Assembly: GCA_937902605.1 (NCBI GenBank)
Contig: CALFNC010000212.1
Span: 1-5,520 of the forward strand
Source: an uncultured Acidobacteriota bacterium
GTDB lineage: Bacteria > Acidobacteriota > Thermoanaerobaculia > UBA5066
DNA length: 5,520 bases
Direction: 5' to 3'
The translations under genes were made by a program, and so were the position numbers. This document shows, piece by piece, positions 1 through 5,520 of the stretch. The stretch's first letter is position 1; the number at the start of each line of letters is the position of its first letter. The notes below the pieces were generated by a model, which saw nothing but the letters and a program-made list of their open reading frames with translations, made no database searches and had not been told where the DNA came from.

Positions 1-25
1 TCCCTACACGACGCTCTTCCGATCT
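1..25 (+). other. Illumina TruSeq adapter remnant (not genomic)
   Basis: The first 25 bases, from TCCCTACACGACG through GCTCTTCCGATCT, match exactly the 3' end of the standard Illumina TruSeq universal (read 1) adapter. This is untrimmed library sequence at the edge of an assembled contig. Read in the frame of the following gene it has no stop and encodes PYTTLFRS, so an automatic annotation would attach this artificial peptide to the front of the partial pilin. Genomic sequence begins at base 26. Confidence 0.97.
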
Positions 26-343
26 GGTGTCATCTCCCTGACCGAGAGCGCGACCGCCAACGCCGACGAGTGGCAGGGGAACGTCGCCTCCGAGACATTC
101 CCGGCGGTCACCACGACCGGGTACACGCGGGTCGACTCCTTCTTCAACTCCACGACCGGGGTCTCCCTCCTCAAGCTGCTCAAGATCGCCATCGTCGCCA
201 AGCCGGTCAACGCGGACACGAAGTACAAGGGGCCGGGGGCGCTCGGTATCAGCGTGATGGACTCGGCCGCGGCCCCCGTCAGCACGACGGACCGCTATCG
301 GCGGCGCGTCCTCGACTTCGTCGTCGACCTCAGGAACTACTAG
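26..343 (+). CDS. pilW: PilW-like type IV pilus minor pilin, C-terminal part (5' end missing)
   Basis: This frame is open from the adapter boundary to a TAG at 341-343 and gives about 105 residues, starting GVISLTES and ending in DLRNY. The N-terminal prepilin signal and hydrophobic helix lie off the contig, so membership rests on the C-terminal half. The segment LLKLLKIAIVAKPV (about residues 54-67) resembles the strand in PilW proteins where a run of hydrophobic residues precedes a charged stretch. The ending DRYRRRVLDFVVDLRNY resembles the usual PilW tail, an Arg-rich stretch followed by a hydrophobic strand and LRN. Pseudomonas PilW is roughly 270 residues, so well over half may be missing. 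PilW is a minor pilin of the initiation and tip complex, processed by the prepilin peptidase. Its place directly before pilX and pilY1 is the classical order and is half the evidence. It could also be a diverged minor pilin without a standard name. Confidence 0.68.
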   Translation, partial: GVISLTESATANADEWQGNVASETFPAVTTTGYTRVDSFFNSTTGVSLLKLLKIAIVAKPVNADTKYKGPGALGISVMDSAAAPVSTTDRYRRRVLDFVVDLRNY

Positions 344-353
344 GGATCAGGCG

Positions 354-890
354 ATGGGAAACGGAGACATCATGAACTGCTCTTCCCGCCGTCCGGGGCG
401 TCGCTCCCGCGAGCGCGGCAGCGCCCTCATTCTGGCGATCATCATCATTGGCCTCCTGTCGGTCCTGGGGATCGGCTTTTTGGCCCTGACGACGACCGAC
501 TACCAGATCGCGAACACCGACGCGATGCTCACCAAGGGGCTCTACGCGGCCGACTCGGGGATCCAGTGGGCCTCGTCGCAGCTCTTCAAGAAATACCCGG
601 CCGCGTACATGTCGCCCGGCTCGACGGGAGCGACCATCAACTCGGCGCTCCTGTCGAGCAACCTGCCGCGGGTCTCGTCCGGGAGCTCCGACACGCGGGT
701 CACCCTCACCAGGCCGTTCCTGATCGGCCAAGTCCAGTCGGTGGGGTCGCAGGTGGGGGTCTGGTTCGATTGCCAGTGGACCTTCACCGCGCAGGCGACG
801 ATGACGAACCCGCTCGACTCCAGCGACGTCATCCAGAAGACCATCCAGGCCGATGGGATCGCCGGCCCGATCCAGTTTAGCTGCAACTGA
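354..890 (+). CDS. pilX: PilX-like type IV pilus minor pilin
   Basis: The product has 178 residues, close to the usual PilX size. A basic leader (RRPGRRSRERG) ends in Gly at residue 22 and is followed by SALILAIIIIGLLSVLGIGF, the hydrophobic N-terminal helix that anchors pilins in the inner membrane and packs the filament core. Prepilin peptidase should cut between Gly22 and Ser23 (bases 419/420). After the helix comes TTTDYQIANTDAM and then GLYAADSGIQWA, matching the PilX N-terminal family signature of a short polar stretch and AA(E/D)SG(I/L). The mature protein has Leu, not Glu, at position 5, as in Pseudomonas PilX. Two cysteines (FDCQW and the C-terminal FSCN) could form the disulfide common in pilins. 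The gene starts 10 bases after the PilW stop. An in-frame ATG at 372 has a better ribosome site (GGAG, 5 bases upstream) and would give a 16-residue leader, so the start is uncertain. The family call is firm; the exact PilX name rests on signature plus gene order. Confidence 0.85.
   Translation: MGNGDIMNCSSRRPGRRSRERGSALILAIIIIGLLSVLGIGFLALTTTDYQIANTDAMLTKGLYAADSGIQWASSQLFKKYPAAYMSPGSTGATINSALLSSNLPRVSSGSSDTRVTLTRPFLIGQVQSVGSQVGVWFDCQWTFTAQATMTNPLDSSDVIQKTIQADGIAGPIQFSCN
363..374 (+). promoter_or_regulatory. Ribosome-binding site and alternative ATG for pilX
   Basis: GGAG at 363-366 stands five bases before an in-frame ATG at 372-374. The upstream ATG at 354 has only AGGGA at 342-346. Initiation at 372 would remove six residues (MGNGDI) and leave the basic leader and cleavage site intact, so both starts give a working prepilin. 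Confidence 0.5.
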
Positions 891-900
891 GGATCGCCCG

Positions 901-3900
901 ATGAAGACTCACCTGAGCCCGGTCCGGGAGAGGAAGACGAAGGGGGAAGCCATGCAAAGCGCGAGCGCCGAAAAGCGGAGCGGAGGATTCCACGGGCGGG
1001 CGAAGGGGCCTTCGCTGGCCCTCGCCGGGCTGGCCGCCGGGGCCGTCCTGCTCGCCGCCACGGTGACGGCGGACGACAAGGACATCCTGTCGACGCTCAC
1101 CCAGCGTCCCGGGATTCTCGTCCTCCTCAGCAACGCGAACTCCATGGCGCAGACGGTCAACGGCCAGTACGGGGCCGTCGGAGGCGCCGACTCGGTCGAC
1201 GCCAAAATGCGGCAGGCCAAGGACGTCCTGAGCACCTTCATCGTGGCCAACACCACGGCCGACTGGGCGCTCGCCACGCTGGAACGCGGCACGAAGGTGT
1301 CGGGGATCAGCCAGAAGGAGTTCATCTACATGCAGGTCGGCACCGACTTCGTGGGTGCCGGCGCGGCCTATGCTCAGGCAGACGGCGTCTGGGAGAGGTG
1401 GGGCGGGAGCTACTACCAGTACACCGCGACCGCCACCGACGGGTACGGCAACGTCTACACGCTCGCGGGCAAGCCGACGGCCACGGCGGCGGAGGTGGCC
1501 GCGTGCACGACTGGAAGCAGCCCACATTGCCACAAAGCCGGGCTGACATTGATGCCCCCGGCCGGCCAGGTGTGGGACCAGTTCCACGGCAAAGACGGCA
1601 GGGCGGGGCACAGCAACTACATCCTCCGGCCTCTCCCCGCCGGAACGGCCCTCGCCAACGCCCTTGACTGCATCGTCGAGTACATCTCGAGCGGCAGCTA
1701 CTACGACTTCAATCTCAAAGCCGCAGGGACCCCCAACACGACGGTCACCGTCACGAAGGCCTACTACCATCGAAACAATGCCAACACCGCCGACTGGGTG
1801 CTGATGGAAGGCCCCGTCCCCGTCACCTACACCTACGTCCAGGGATTTGTGCAGGTGGCCGGCGGCGAGGCCGGGAGCCAGGGAGCCGTCTCCGCGGCCA
1901 ACGACAACGGCGGCAACCCGCTCAAGGACAACTCCGCCTACGAGGATCGGAACACCAACAACGGCGCCTCGAATTCCTGCAACTCCTGGGAGACCGGGAG
2001 CAACACGCCCCCGTCGGTCCCCTTCCCGGCGACGTCCGGGGCGAACAAGGACGCCATCGTCAGCCAGCTCCGGACGCTCGACCAGCTGGTCAACTTCGAC
2101 TCCACGACCGGCACCTACAGCGCGTACGGTACGCTCAGCGACGTCGTCAACAACGTCATCTCCCCCGTCTGCAAGGCCTGCGTCAACAACGTCTACGCTA
2201 ACGGCGTCGTCCCGTACCTCCAGGGCCTGACGCTCGGCGCGTGCCGGAAGAACTACGTCATACAAGTGCTCGACTACATCGTGGCGACGGACGCGGCGGA
2301 CCCGTGCTCGAGTTCTCACGCCGCCGGCGCCCTGACTGCCCTGAACGTGCCGGTCTTCTCGATCTATTACGGGGCGCAGACGCACTCCACCTGTAACGGC
2401 TGCTTCATCGAGTGCCTCCCCGCAAAGACCGGAGGGAGCACGATTTCCCCCCCGGGCTATTACTACGTCTCCGACGCGACGACGCTGAGGGCCGCTCTCG
2501 AGGCGATCGTCTCGAGGATCGACGAGAACACGAAGGACTTCGCCACCGCGACGGTCTCCTCGGTCCAGACGCAGACGCAGCAGATGGCCTACCTCTCGAC
2601 CTTCAACGGCTCGAGCAAGCGCTCGATCTGGAACGGCCGCATCAAAGGGTACGTCCTCGACGCGAACGGGAACGTCGCGATCGGCACGAAGTCGATCACC
2701 GACCCGATCACGAACATGGTGAAGTCCTTGACCAAGGTTCCCTCGAACGACCCCCAGTACCTGATGTGGAACGCTGGGGCAAACCTGGGGAAGATCAGCG
2801 CGGCGACGCTGGTGTGGCCCGTGGGAGCCGACTGGAAGACACCCGACGCCGACGGTTCGCTGACGACGCTGGACCCCGCGGTCCACGGCAACTACACGGT
2901 CTCCTCCTACCGCGACGAGAGCACCAGCACGCCGACGACGATCCCGACCTACACGTGGCCGGGCCGGAAGCTCGTCTACGCAGAGGAGCCGTCGACGGCC
3001 GGGACGGTCCCGGAGGTCGCGAAGGACTGGGCGTTTCCCTTCACGATCCCGGCCGCCTGCACGTCGCCGAACCTGGATCTTTCGCACTGCGGGTCGTGGT
3101 GGAAGCTGAAATACTGGTACCTCAACTACCCGACTCCCCCGCTCCCGACGTCGTCGACGGCAACGGCCGACCGGAACACGAACGAGGTCCTCCGTTTCAT
3201 CCGGGGGGACCGGAGCAAGGTCGTCTACGAGGTCGGCGTCCGGAACGGGCTCTATACCGCGCTGCCCCAGTCGAACGAGGCGCACCTCTACAACGACATC
3301 GCCTCGGACAACACCTTCAACGGGGAGATGAGGCTGGGGGACATCTTTCACTCCGACCCCCAGATGATGACCGTCCCGAATACCTACCCGTACCAGGGGC
3401 TGACCGGCTACCAGGACTTCAAGACGAAGTACCAGTACCGGCGCCAGGTCCTCTTCGCCGGGGCGAACGACGGCCAGCTCCACGCCTTCGACGCAGGGGT
3501 CTACCGCCGCGCCCAGAACACCACGACCTGCCCCGACGGCACGGCGGCGGACGGCAGCGGCGCCGGCGGAGGCGGGTGCTTCGACAACGGGACCGGGACC
3601 GAGCTGTTCGCCTACATCCCCAGGACCATCGTCTCGAACTTCGACCAGCTCACCCATGGCCTCGCGTACGCACCCGCCCCGTACCACTGGACGAACGACG
3701 GCGGTACCACGATCGGGGACGTCTACGTCTCGAACAACAGCGCCGCGGCGACAACCCGGGCCTGGCGCACGGTCCTGGCGGGGTCGACACGGGAGGGGTC
3801 CGTCCCCTATGTCACGAGCACGGGCCAGTCGGCGCCGATGGGTGCGGTCTACCTCCTCGACATCACCCAGCCCGACCCGCTCGACGCCACGACGCACCTG

Positions 3901-5418
3901 GCGACGAGCGGCGCCAAGGCCCCGCCCGGATGCCTCCCCAGCACGTCCGCCCCCTCGTCCTATCCGGCGACGAACTGCGCCACCGACAGCAACGGCGCCC
4001 GGACGGGGTGGCCGCGCATCCTGTGGGAGTTCAACGACACGCCCTCGAACGGCATCCCGGCGCTCGCCGGCTTCACCGACCCGCCGGCGAACGTTCCATC
4101 GGACCTGGACGCGATAGGGGAGATCGGCCGCAACCGCCCCGACCTGGGGGAGGCCTGGTCCCGGCCCGCCATCGGCCGGATCGAGGTGAAGAAGGGGACG
4201 ACCACCGGCACGATCAACCAGCACACGTGCCTCGCCGCCTCATCGGTGACGTGCGAGGACCTCTGGGTCGTCATCTTCGGCGGCGGGTTCCACCGGGGCC
4301 GGCAGAACAGCCAGGGCAACTGGCTCTACATCCTGAACGCCGAGACGGGCGAGGTCCTGTACAAGGCCAACAAGGGGACCCCCAACTCGGACGGCACCGG
4401 TACGGCGGTGTCGTTCGGCTCGATCCCGGCGGAGGTCTCGGCCCTCGACACGAACGTCGACGGATACCTCGACCGCCTCTACTTCGGCGACGTGAACGGC
4501 CGGATGTGGAAGCTCGATCTGACGGCCGACGCGACGCACGGCGTCTACACGCCCTCCTCGAGCCGCCTGGCGAGCAAGGTCACCGGCTGGACGCCGTTCC
4601 TCCTCTTCGAGTCACAGAACGCCCCATCCACCTGCTGCGCCGCCGGGACGCAGTTCCGGACGGCGCTGAACGCCGCGTCCAACCCGCCGAACTCGATCTA
4701 CTACCGGCCGTCGGCGGCCTACCTGGGGATCAACGCCTCGAGCCAGGTGATGATTGGGCTCGGCTGGGGGTCGGGCGAGCGGGACGACATTCTGGGGACG
4801 GGGTCCGCGATCGGCTCGAACACCGCCACATACAACACCTACTACGTCATCGACGACCCCGGCACCGTGACGTCGACCCTCCACGTCTCCGACCTCACGC
4901 AGATCGTTTCCACGCGGACGGTGACCGGATCCGGAACGTCCGCGATCGCCTTGGTCGGAGCGACCGTCGCCTGCTCCACGAACATCGCGAAGCTGGGCAA
5001 GGGCTGGTACATGAACTTCCCGGGCTGGGGCGAGGTGAGCAGCTCGGGGAGCACGATCACCGGCGAACGGGTGATAGCGGCCCCGCAGGTCTTCGCCGGG
5101 CACTTCCTGATCAACACCTTCACGCCGAGCCCGGTCCAGATCCTGGGGACGGGCGCCTGTGCCTACGGCGGCCACGCCTACCTCTGGGACATCTCGATCA
5201 ACCTGGGAGGGCTCACCTCGTCGAACTGCTCGACTCCGCCGACGGGGATGGTCTCCGGGACCGACCCCCAGCAGGTTTTCGTCACGCAGACGACGCTCTA
5301 CACGGCCCAGAGCGGGAACGTGAAGGCGATCACGATGGGCGCGTCCAGCGAGGTTGAACCGACCACTCCGGCCCCTACGCGGAAGTCGAAGCTGAAGAAC
5401 TGGAAGGAAGTCAACTGA
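901..5418 (+). CDS. pilY1: PilY1/PilC-type type IV pilus tip adhesin and assembly factor
   Basis: The product has 1505 residues, longer than Pseudomonas PilY1 (about 1160) or Neisseria PilC (about 1040). Residue numbers are from the ATG at 901. A Sec signal peptide has its hydrophobic core at about 38-52 and likely cleavage at TVTA|DDKD after residue 57. Residues ~70-545 look like a VWA-type fold: strand GILVLL, SNANSM where DxSxS is expected (77-82), helix KMRQAKDVLSTFI, strand YVIQVLDY (452), strand VFSIYYG (485-491). A large insertion lies between the first helix and YVIQVLDY. From ~768 comes the PilC/PilY1 beta-propeller: FIRGD, LGDIFHSDP (812), VLFAGANDGQLHAFDAG (850-866), ELFAYIPR (901), WRTVLAGS (955), WSRPAIGRIE (1086), WVVIFGGGFHRG (1122) and LYFGDVNGRMWKLDL. 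The calcium loop DTNVDGYLD is at 1183-1191. The tail ends in NWKEVN. Known PilY1 proteins cap the minor pilin complex, counter retraction and mediate adhesion. There are 24 cysteines, consistent with an exported disulfide-bonded protein. The start is 10 bases after pilX; ATG 952 is an alternative. Confidence 0.95.
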   Translation: MKTHLSPVRERKTKGEAMQSASAEKRSGGFHGRAKGPSLALAGLAAGAVLLAATVTADDKDILSTLTQRPGILVLLSNANSMAQTVNGQYGAVGGADSVDAKMRQAKDVLSTFIVANTTADWALATLERGTKVSGISQKEFIYMQVGTDFVGAGAAYAQADGVWERWGGSYYQYTATATDGYGNVYTLAGKPTATAAEVAACTTGSSPHCHKAGLTLMPPAGQVWDQFHGKDGRAGHSNYILRPLPAGTALANALDCIVEYISSGSYYDFNLKAAGTPNTTVTVTKAYYHRNNANTADWVLMEGPVPVTYTYVQGFVQVAGGEAGSQGAVSAANDNGGNPLKDNSAYEDRNTNNGASNSCNSWETGSNTPPSVPFPATSGANKDAIVSQLRTLDQLVNFDSTTGTYSAYGTLSDVVNNVISPVCKACVNNVYANGVVPYLQGLTLGACRKNYVIQVLDYIVATDAADPCSSSHAAGALTALNVPVFSIYYGAQTHSTCNGCFIECLPAKTGGSTISPPGYYYVSDATTLRAALEAIVSRIDENTKDFATATVSSVQTQTQQMAYLSTFNGSSKRSIWNGRIKGYVLDANGNVAIGTKSITDPITNMVKSLTKVPSNDPQYLMWNAGANLGKISAATLVWPVGADWKTPDADGSLTTLDPAVHGNYTVSSYRDESTSTPTTIPTYTWPGRKLVYAEEPSTAGTVPEVAKDWAFPFTIPAACTSPNLDLSHCGSWWKLKYWYLNYPTPPLPTSSTATADRNTNEVLRFIRGDRSKVVYEVGVRNGLYTALPQSNEAHLYNDIASDNTFNGEMRLGDIFHSDPQMMTVPNTYPYQGLTGYQDFKTKYQYRRQVLFAGANDGQLHAFDAGVYRRAQNTTTCPDGTAADGSGAGGGGCFDNGTGTELFAYIPRTIVSNFDQLTHGLAYAPAPYHWTNDGGTTIGDVYVSNNSAAATTRAWRTVLAGSTREGSVPYVTSTGQSAPMGAVYLLDITQPDPLDATTHLATSGAKAPPGCLPSTSAPSSYPATNCATDSNGARTGWPRILWEFNDTPSNGIPALAGFTDPPANVPSDLDAIGEIGRNRPDLGEAWSRPAIGRIEVKKGTTTGTINQHTCLAASSVTCEDLWVVIFGGGFHRGRQNSQGNWLYILNAETGEVLYKANKGTPNSDGTGTAVSFGSIPAEVSALDTNVDGYLDRLYFGDVNGRMWKLDLTADATHGVYTPSSSRLASKVTGWTPFLLFESQNAPSTCCAAGTQFRTALNAASNPPNSIYYRPSAAYLGINASSQVMIGLGWGSGERDDILGTGSAIGSNTATYNTYYVIDDPGTVTSTLHVSDLTQIVSTRTVTGSGTSAIALVGATVACSTNIAKLGKGWYMNFPGWGEVSSSGSTITGERVIAAPQVFAGHFLINTFTPSPVQILGTGACAYGGHAYLWDISINLGGLTSSNCSTPPTGMVSGTDPQQVFVTQTTLYTAQSGNVKAITMGASSEVEPTTPAPTRKSKLKNWKEVN
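940..954 (+). promoter_or_regulatory. Strong ribosome-binding site with alternative pilY1 start
   Basis: AAGGGGG at 940-946 lies five bases before an in-frame ATG at 952-954 and can pair along seven bases with the 16S 3' end with one G-U pair. Starting here gives 1488 residues and a normal-looking signal peptide with about 20 residues before the hydrophobic core. ATG 901 is preceded by GAGG at 889-892 (8 bases away) and adds 17 residues. The 901-951 stretch has G or C at 14 of 16 third positions after the start codon, consistent with being translated. I cannot decide between the two starts from sequence alone. Confidence 0.5.
1072..2535 (+). other. VWA-like N-terminal domain of PilY1 with large Cys/Asn-rich insertion
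   Basis: This is the mature N-terminal half of PilY1. The VWA-like elements are split. The first strand and helix lie at about 1111-1242. The later strand-helix units (YVIQVLDY at 2254, VFSIYYG at 2353) and the closing helix RAALEAIVSRI (2488) follow more than 1000 bases downstream. The intervening ~330 residues hold Tyr-rich patches (YYQYT, SYYDF, AYYH), a stretch at 1900-2004 rich in Asn, Asp and Gly, and cysteines in CxxC-like spacing (VCKAC). The end of the domain adds a three-cysteine cluster (STCNGCFIEC). No CxxCH haem motif is present. The domain limits are inferred by eye. Confidence 0.6.
4447..4473 (+). other. EF-hand-like calcium loop of PilY1
   Basis: The codons read D-T-N-V-D-G-Y-L-D, with oxygen ligands at positions 1, 3, 5 and 9 of the loop. 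This matches the DxDxDGxxD-type calcium site that in Pseudomonas PilY1 lies in the beta-propeller and governs pilus extension versus retraction. It sits directly before the propeller strand LYFGDVNGRMWKLDL, as in the family. All acidic ligands are kept, so calcium binding is likely. Confidence 0.8.
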
Positions 5419-5520
5419 GCGGCGGGGACGCCGCGGAGCCGCCGCCGAGTCTGCCAGGGCGTCTCATCGGCCGGGTGGCGGTGACGCAGGCCGGACTCCT
5501 GCTCGTCTGCTGGTTCGGCC
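5415..5520 (+). CDS. Probable start of an unidentified membrane protein gene (3' end missing)
   Basis: A frame overlapping the pilY1 stop is open to the window end. Read from CTG 5415 it gives LSGGDAAEPPPSLPGRLIGR followed by the hydrophobic VAVTQAGLLLVCWFG. G or C fills 31 of 35 third positions. The frame shared with pilY1 closes at 5482, and the third frame has a weaker bias (20 of 33) and yields an Arg/Gly/Ala-rich peptide. A short polar Pro-rich leader, an Arg pair and a hydrophobic run look like the N-terminus of an inner-membrane protein, for example a sensor kinase or pilus-associated membrane protein, but too little is present to name it. No ATG exists in this frame. Candidates are CTG 5415, overlapping the TGA as CTGA with AAGGAAG at 5404-5410 upstream, or GTG 5475 or 5481. 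The gene might also start beyond the window. Confidence 0.42.
   Translation, partial: MSGGDAAEPPPSLPGRLIGRVAVTQAGLLLVCWFG
5419..5434 (+). repeat. GC-rich inverted repeat right after the pilY1 stop
   Basis: GCGGCG and CGCCGC form a perfect six-pair stem around a GGGA loop, beginning on the base after the pilY1 stop codon. An alternative seven-pair stem joins 5419-5425 with 5439-5445. No T-run follows, so it does not look like an intrinsic terminator. It may simply reflect GC-rich codons of the overlapping downstream frame, or it could affect re-initiation there. Confidence 0.3.

Noticed and set aside
4..285. 93-residue minus-strand frame at the left edge
   Set aside because: Its last codons lie in the adapter and it opposes the PilW frame, which has recognisable C-terminal features and the expected neighbours.
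344..353. Promoter or regulatory RNA between the pilus genes
   Set aside because: Both intergenic gaps are only 10 bases, which leaves no room for a promoter and fits a single operon.
2158..2433. Possible haem c or iron-sulfur site from VCKAC and CNGCFIEC
   Set aside because: There is no CxxCH, and the spacings do not match a ferredoxin pattern. Disulfides are the simpler explanation in an exported protein.
877..4224. 1115-residue open frame on the minus strand, antisense to pilY1
   Set aside because: It is Arg/Val/Gly/Asp-rich with low-complexity composition and no recognisable motif. It mirrors the strong third-position GC bias of pilY1, whose hallmarks are unmistakable on the + strand.
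2412..5357. 981-residue open frame on the + strand, offset from pilY1
   Set aside because: It is made almost entirely of Arg, Pro, Gly, Asp and His, the typical product of reading GC-rich codons out of frame. It has no plausible fold and lies wholly within pilY1.
26..5418. Mobile element, CRISPR array or tRNA
   Set aside because: I saw no transposase or integrase, no regularly spaced repeats and no cloverleaf-like segment. The window is filled by coding sequence.
5419..5447. Intrinsic terminator after pilY1
   Set aside because: The GC-rich stem is real but is not followed by a T-run, and it lies within a probable downstream coding frame.

Overview
This is a compact, one-direction, high-GC type IV pilus gene cluster. 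All genes are on the + strand. The order is minor pilin PilW (3' end only), minor pilin PilX, then the large tip adhesin and assembly factor PilY1, followed by the start of a further reading frame that runs off the window. G and C dominate the third codon positions of every real frame, so long open shadow frames occur on both strands. The gene content (PilW-PilX-PilY1 with a Sec signal peptide) points to a Gram-negative, pilus-bearing, high-GC bacterium. Deltaproteobacteria-like or Acidobacteriota lineages would fit, but nothing in the window fixes the phylum.

Layout: bases 1-25 are an exact Illumina sequencing adapter, not genome, so the window starts at an assembly end. Bases 26-343 are the C-terminal ~105 codons of a PilW-like minor pilin. 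A 10-base gap leads to pilX (354-890), another 10-base gap leads to pilY1 (901-5418), and a probable next gene overlaps the pilY1 stop and continues to the window end. There is no promoter-sized or terminator-like gap, so the genes are probably one transcript.

How they work together (established for Pseudomonas, Neisseria and relatives): PilW and PilX are minor pilins cleaved and methylated by the prepilin peptidase PilD. They form part of the complex that primes pilus assembly and sits at the tip. PilY1 is exported by Sec and caps that complex, promoting pilus extension, adhesion and surface sensing. Here PilY1 keeps the beta-propeller hallmarks and the calcium loop. Its von Willebrand A (VWA)-like N-terminal half lacks the usual metal-site residues and carries a large Cys- and Asn-rich insertion.

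I see no undescribed system. The points worth a second look are the adapter, the degenerate metal site in the VWA-like region, the enlarged N-terminal half of PilY1, the doubled start sites at both junctions, and the apparent lack of an ATG for the downstream gene.
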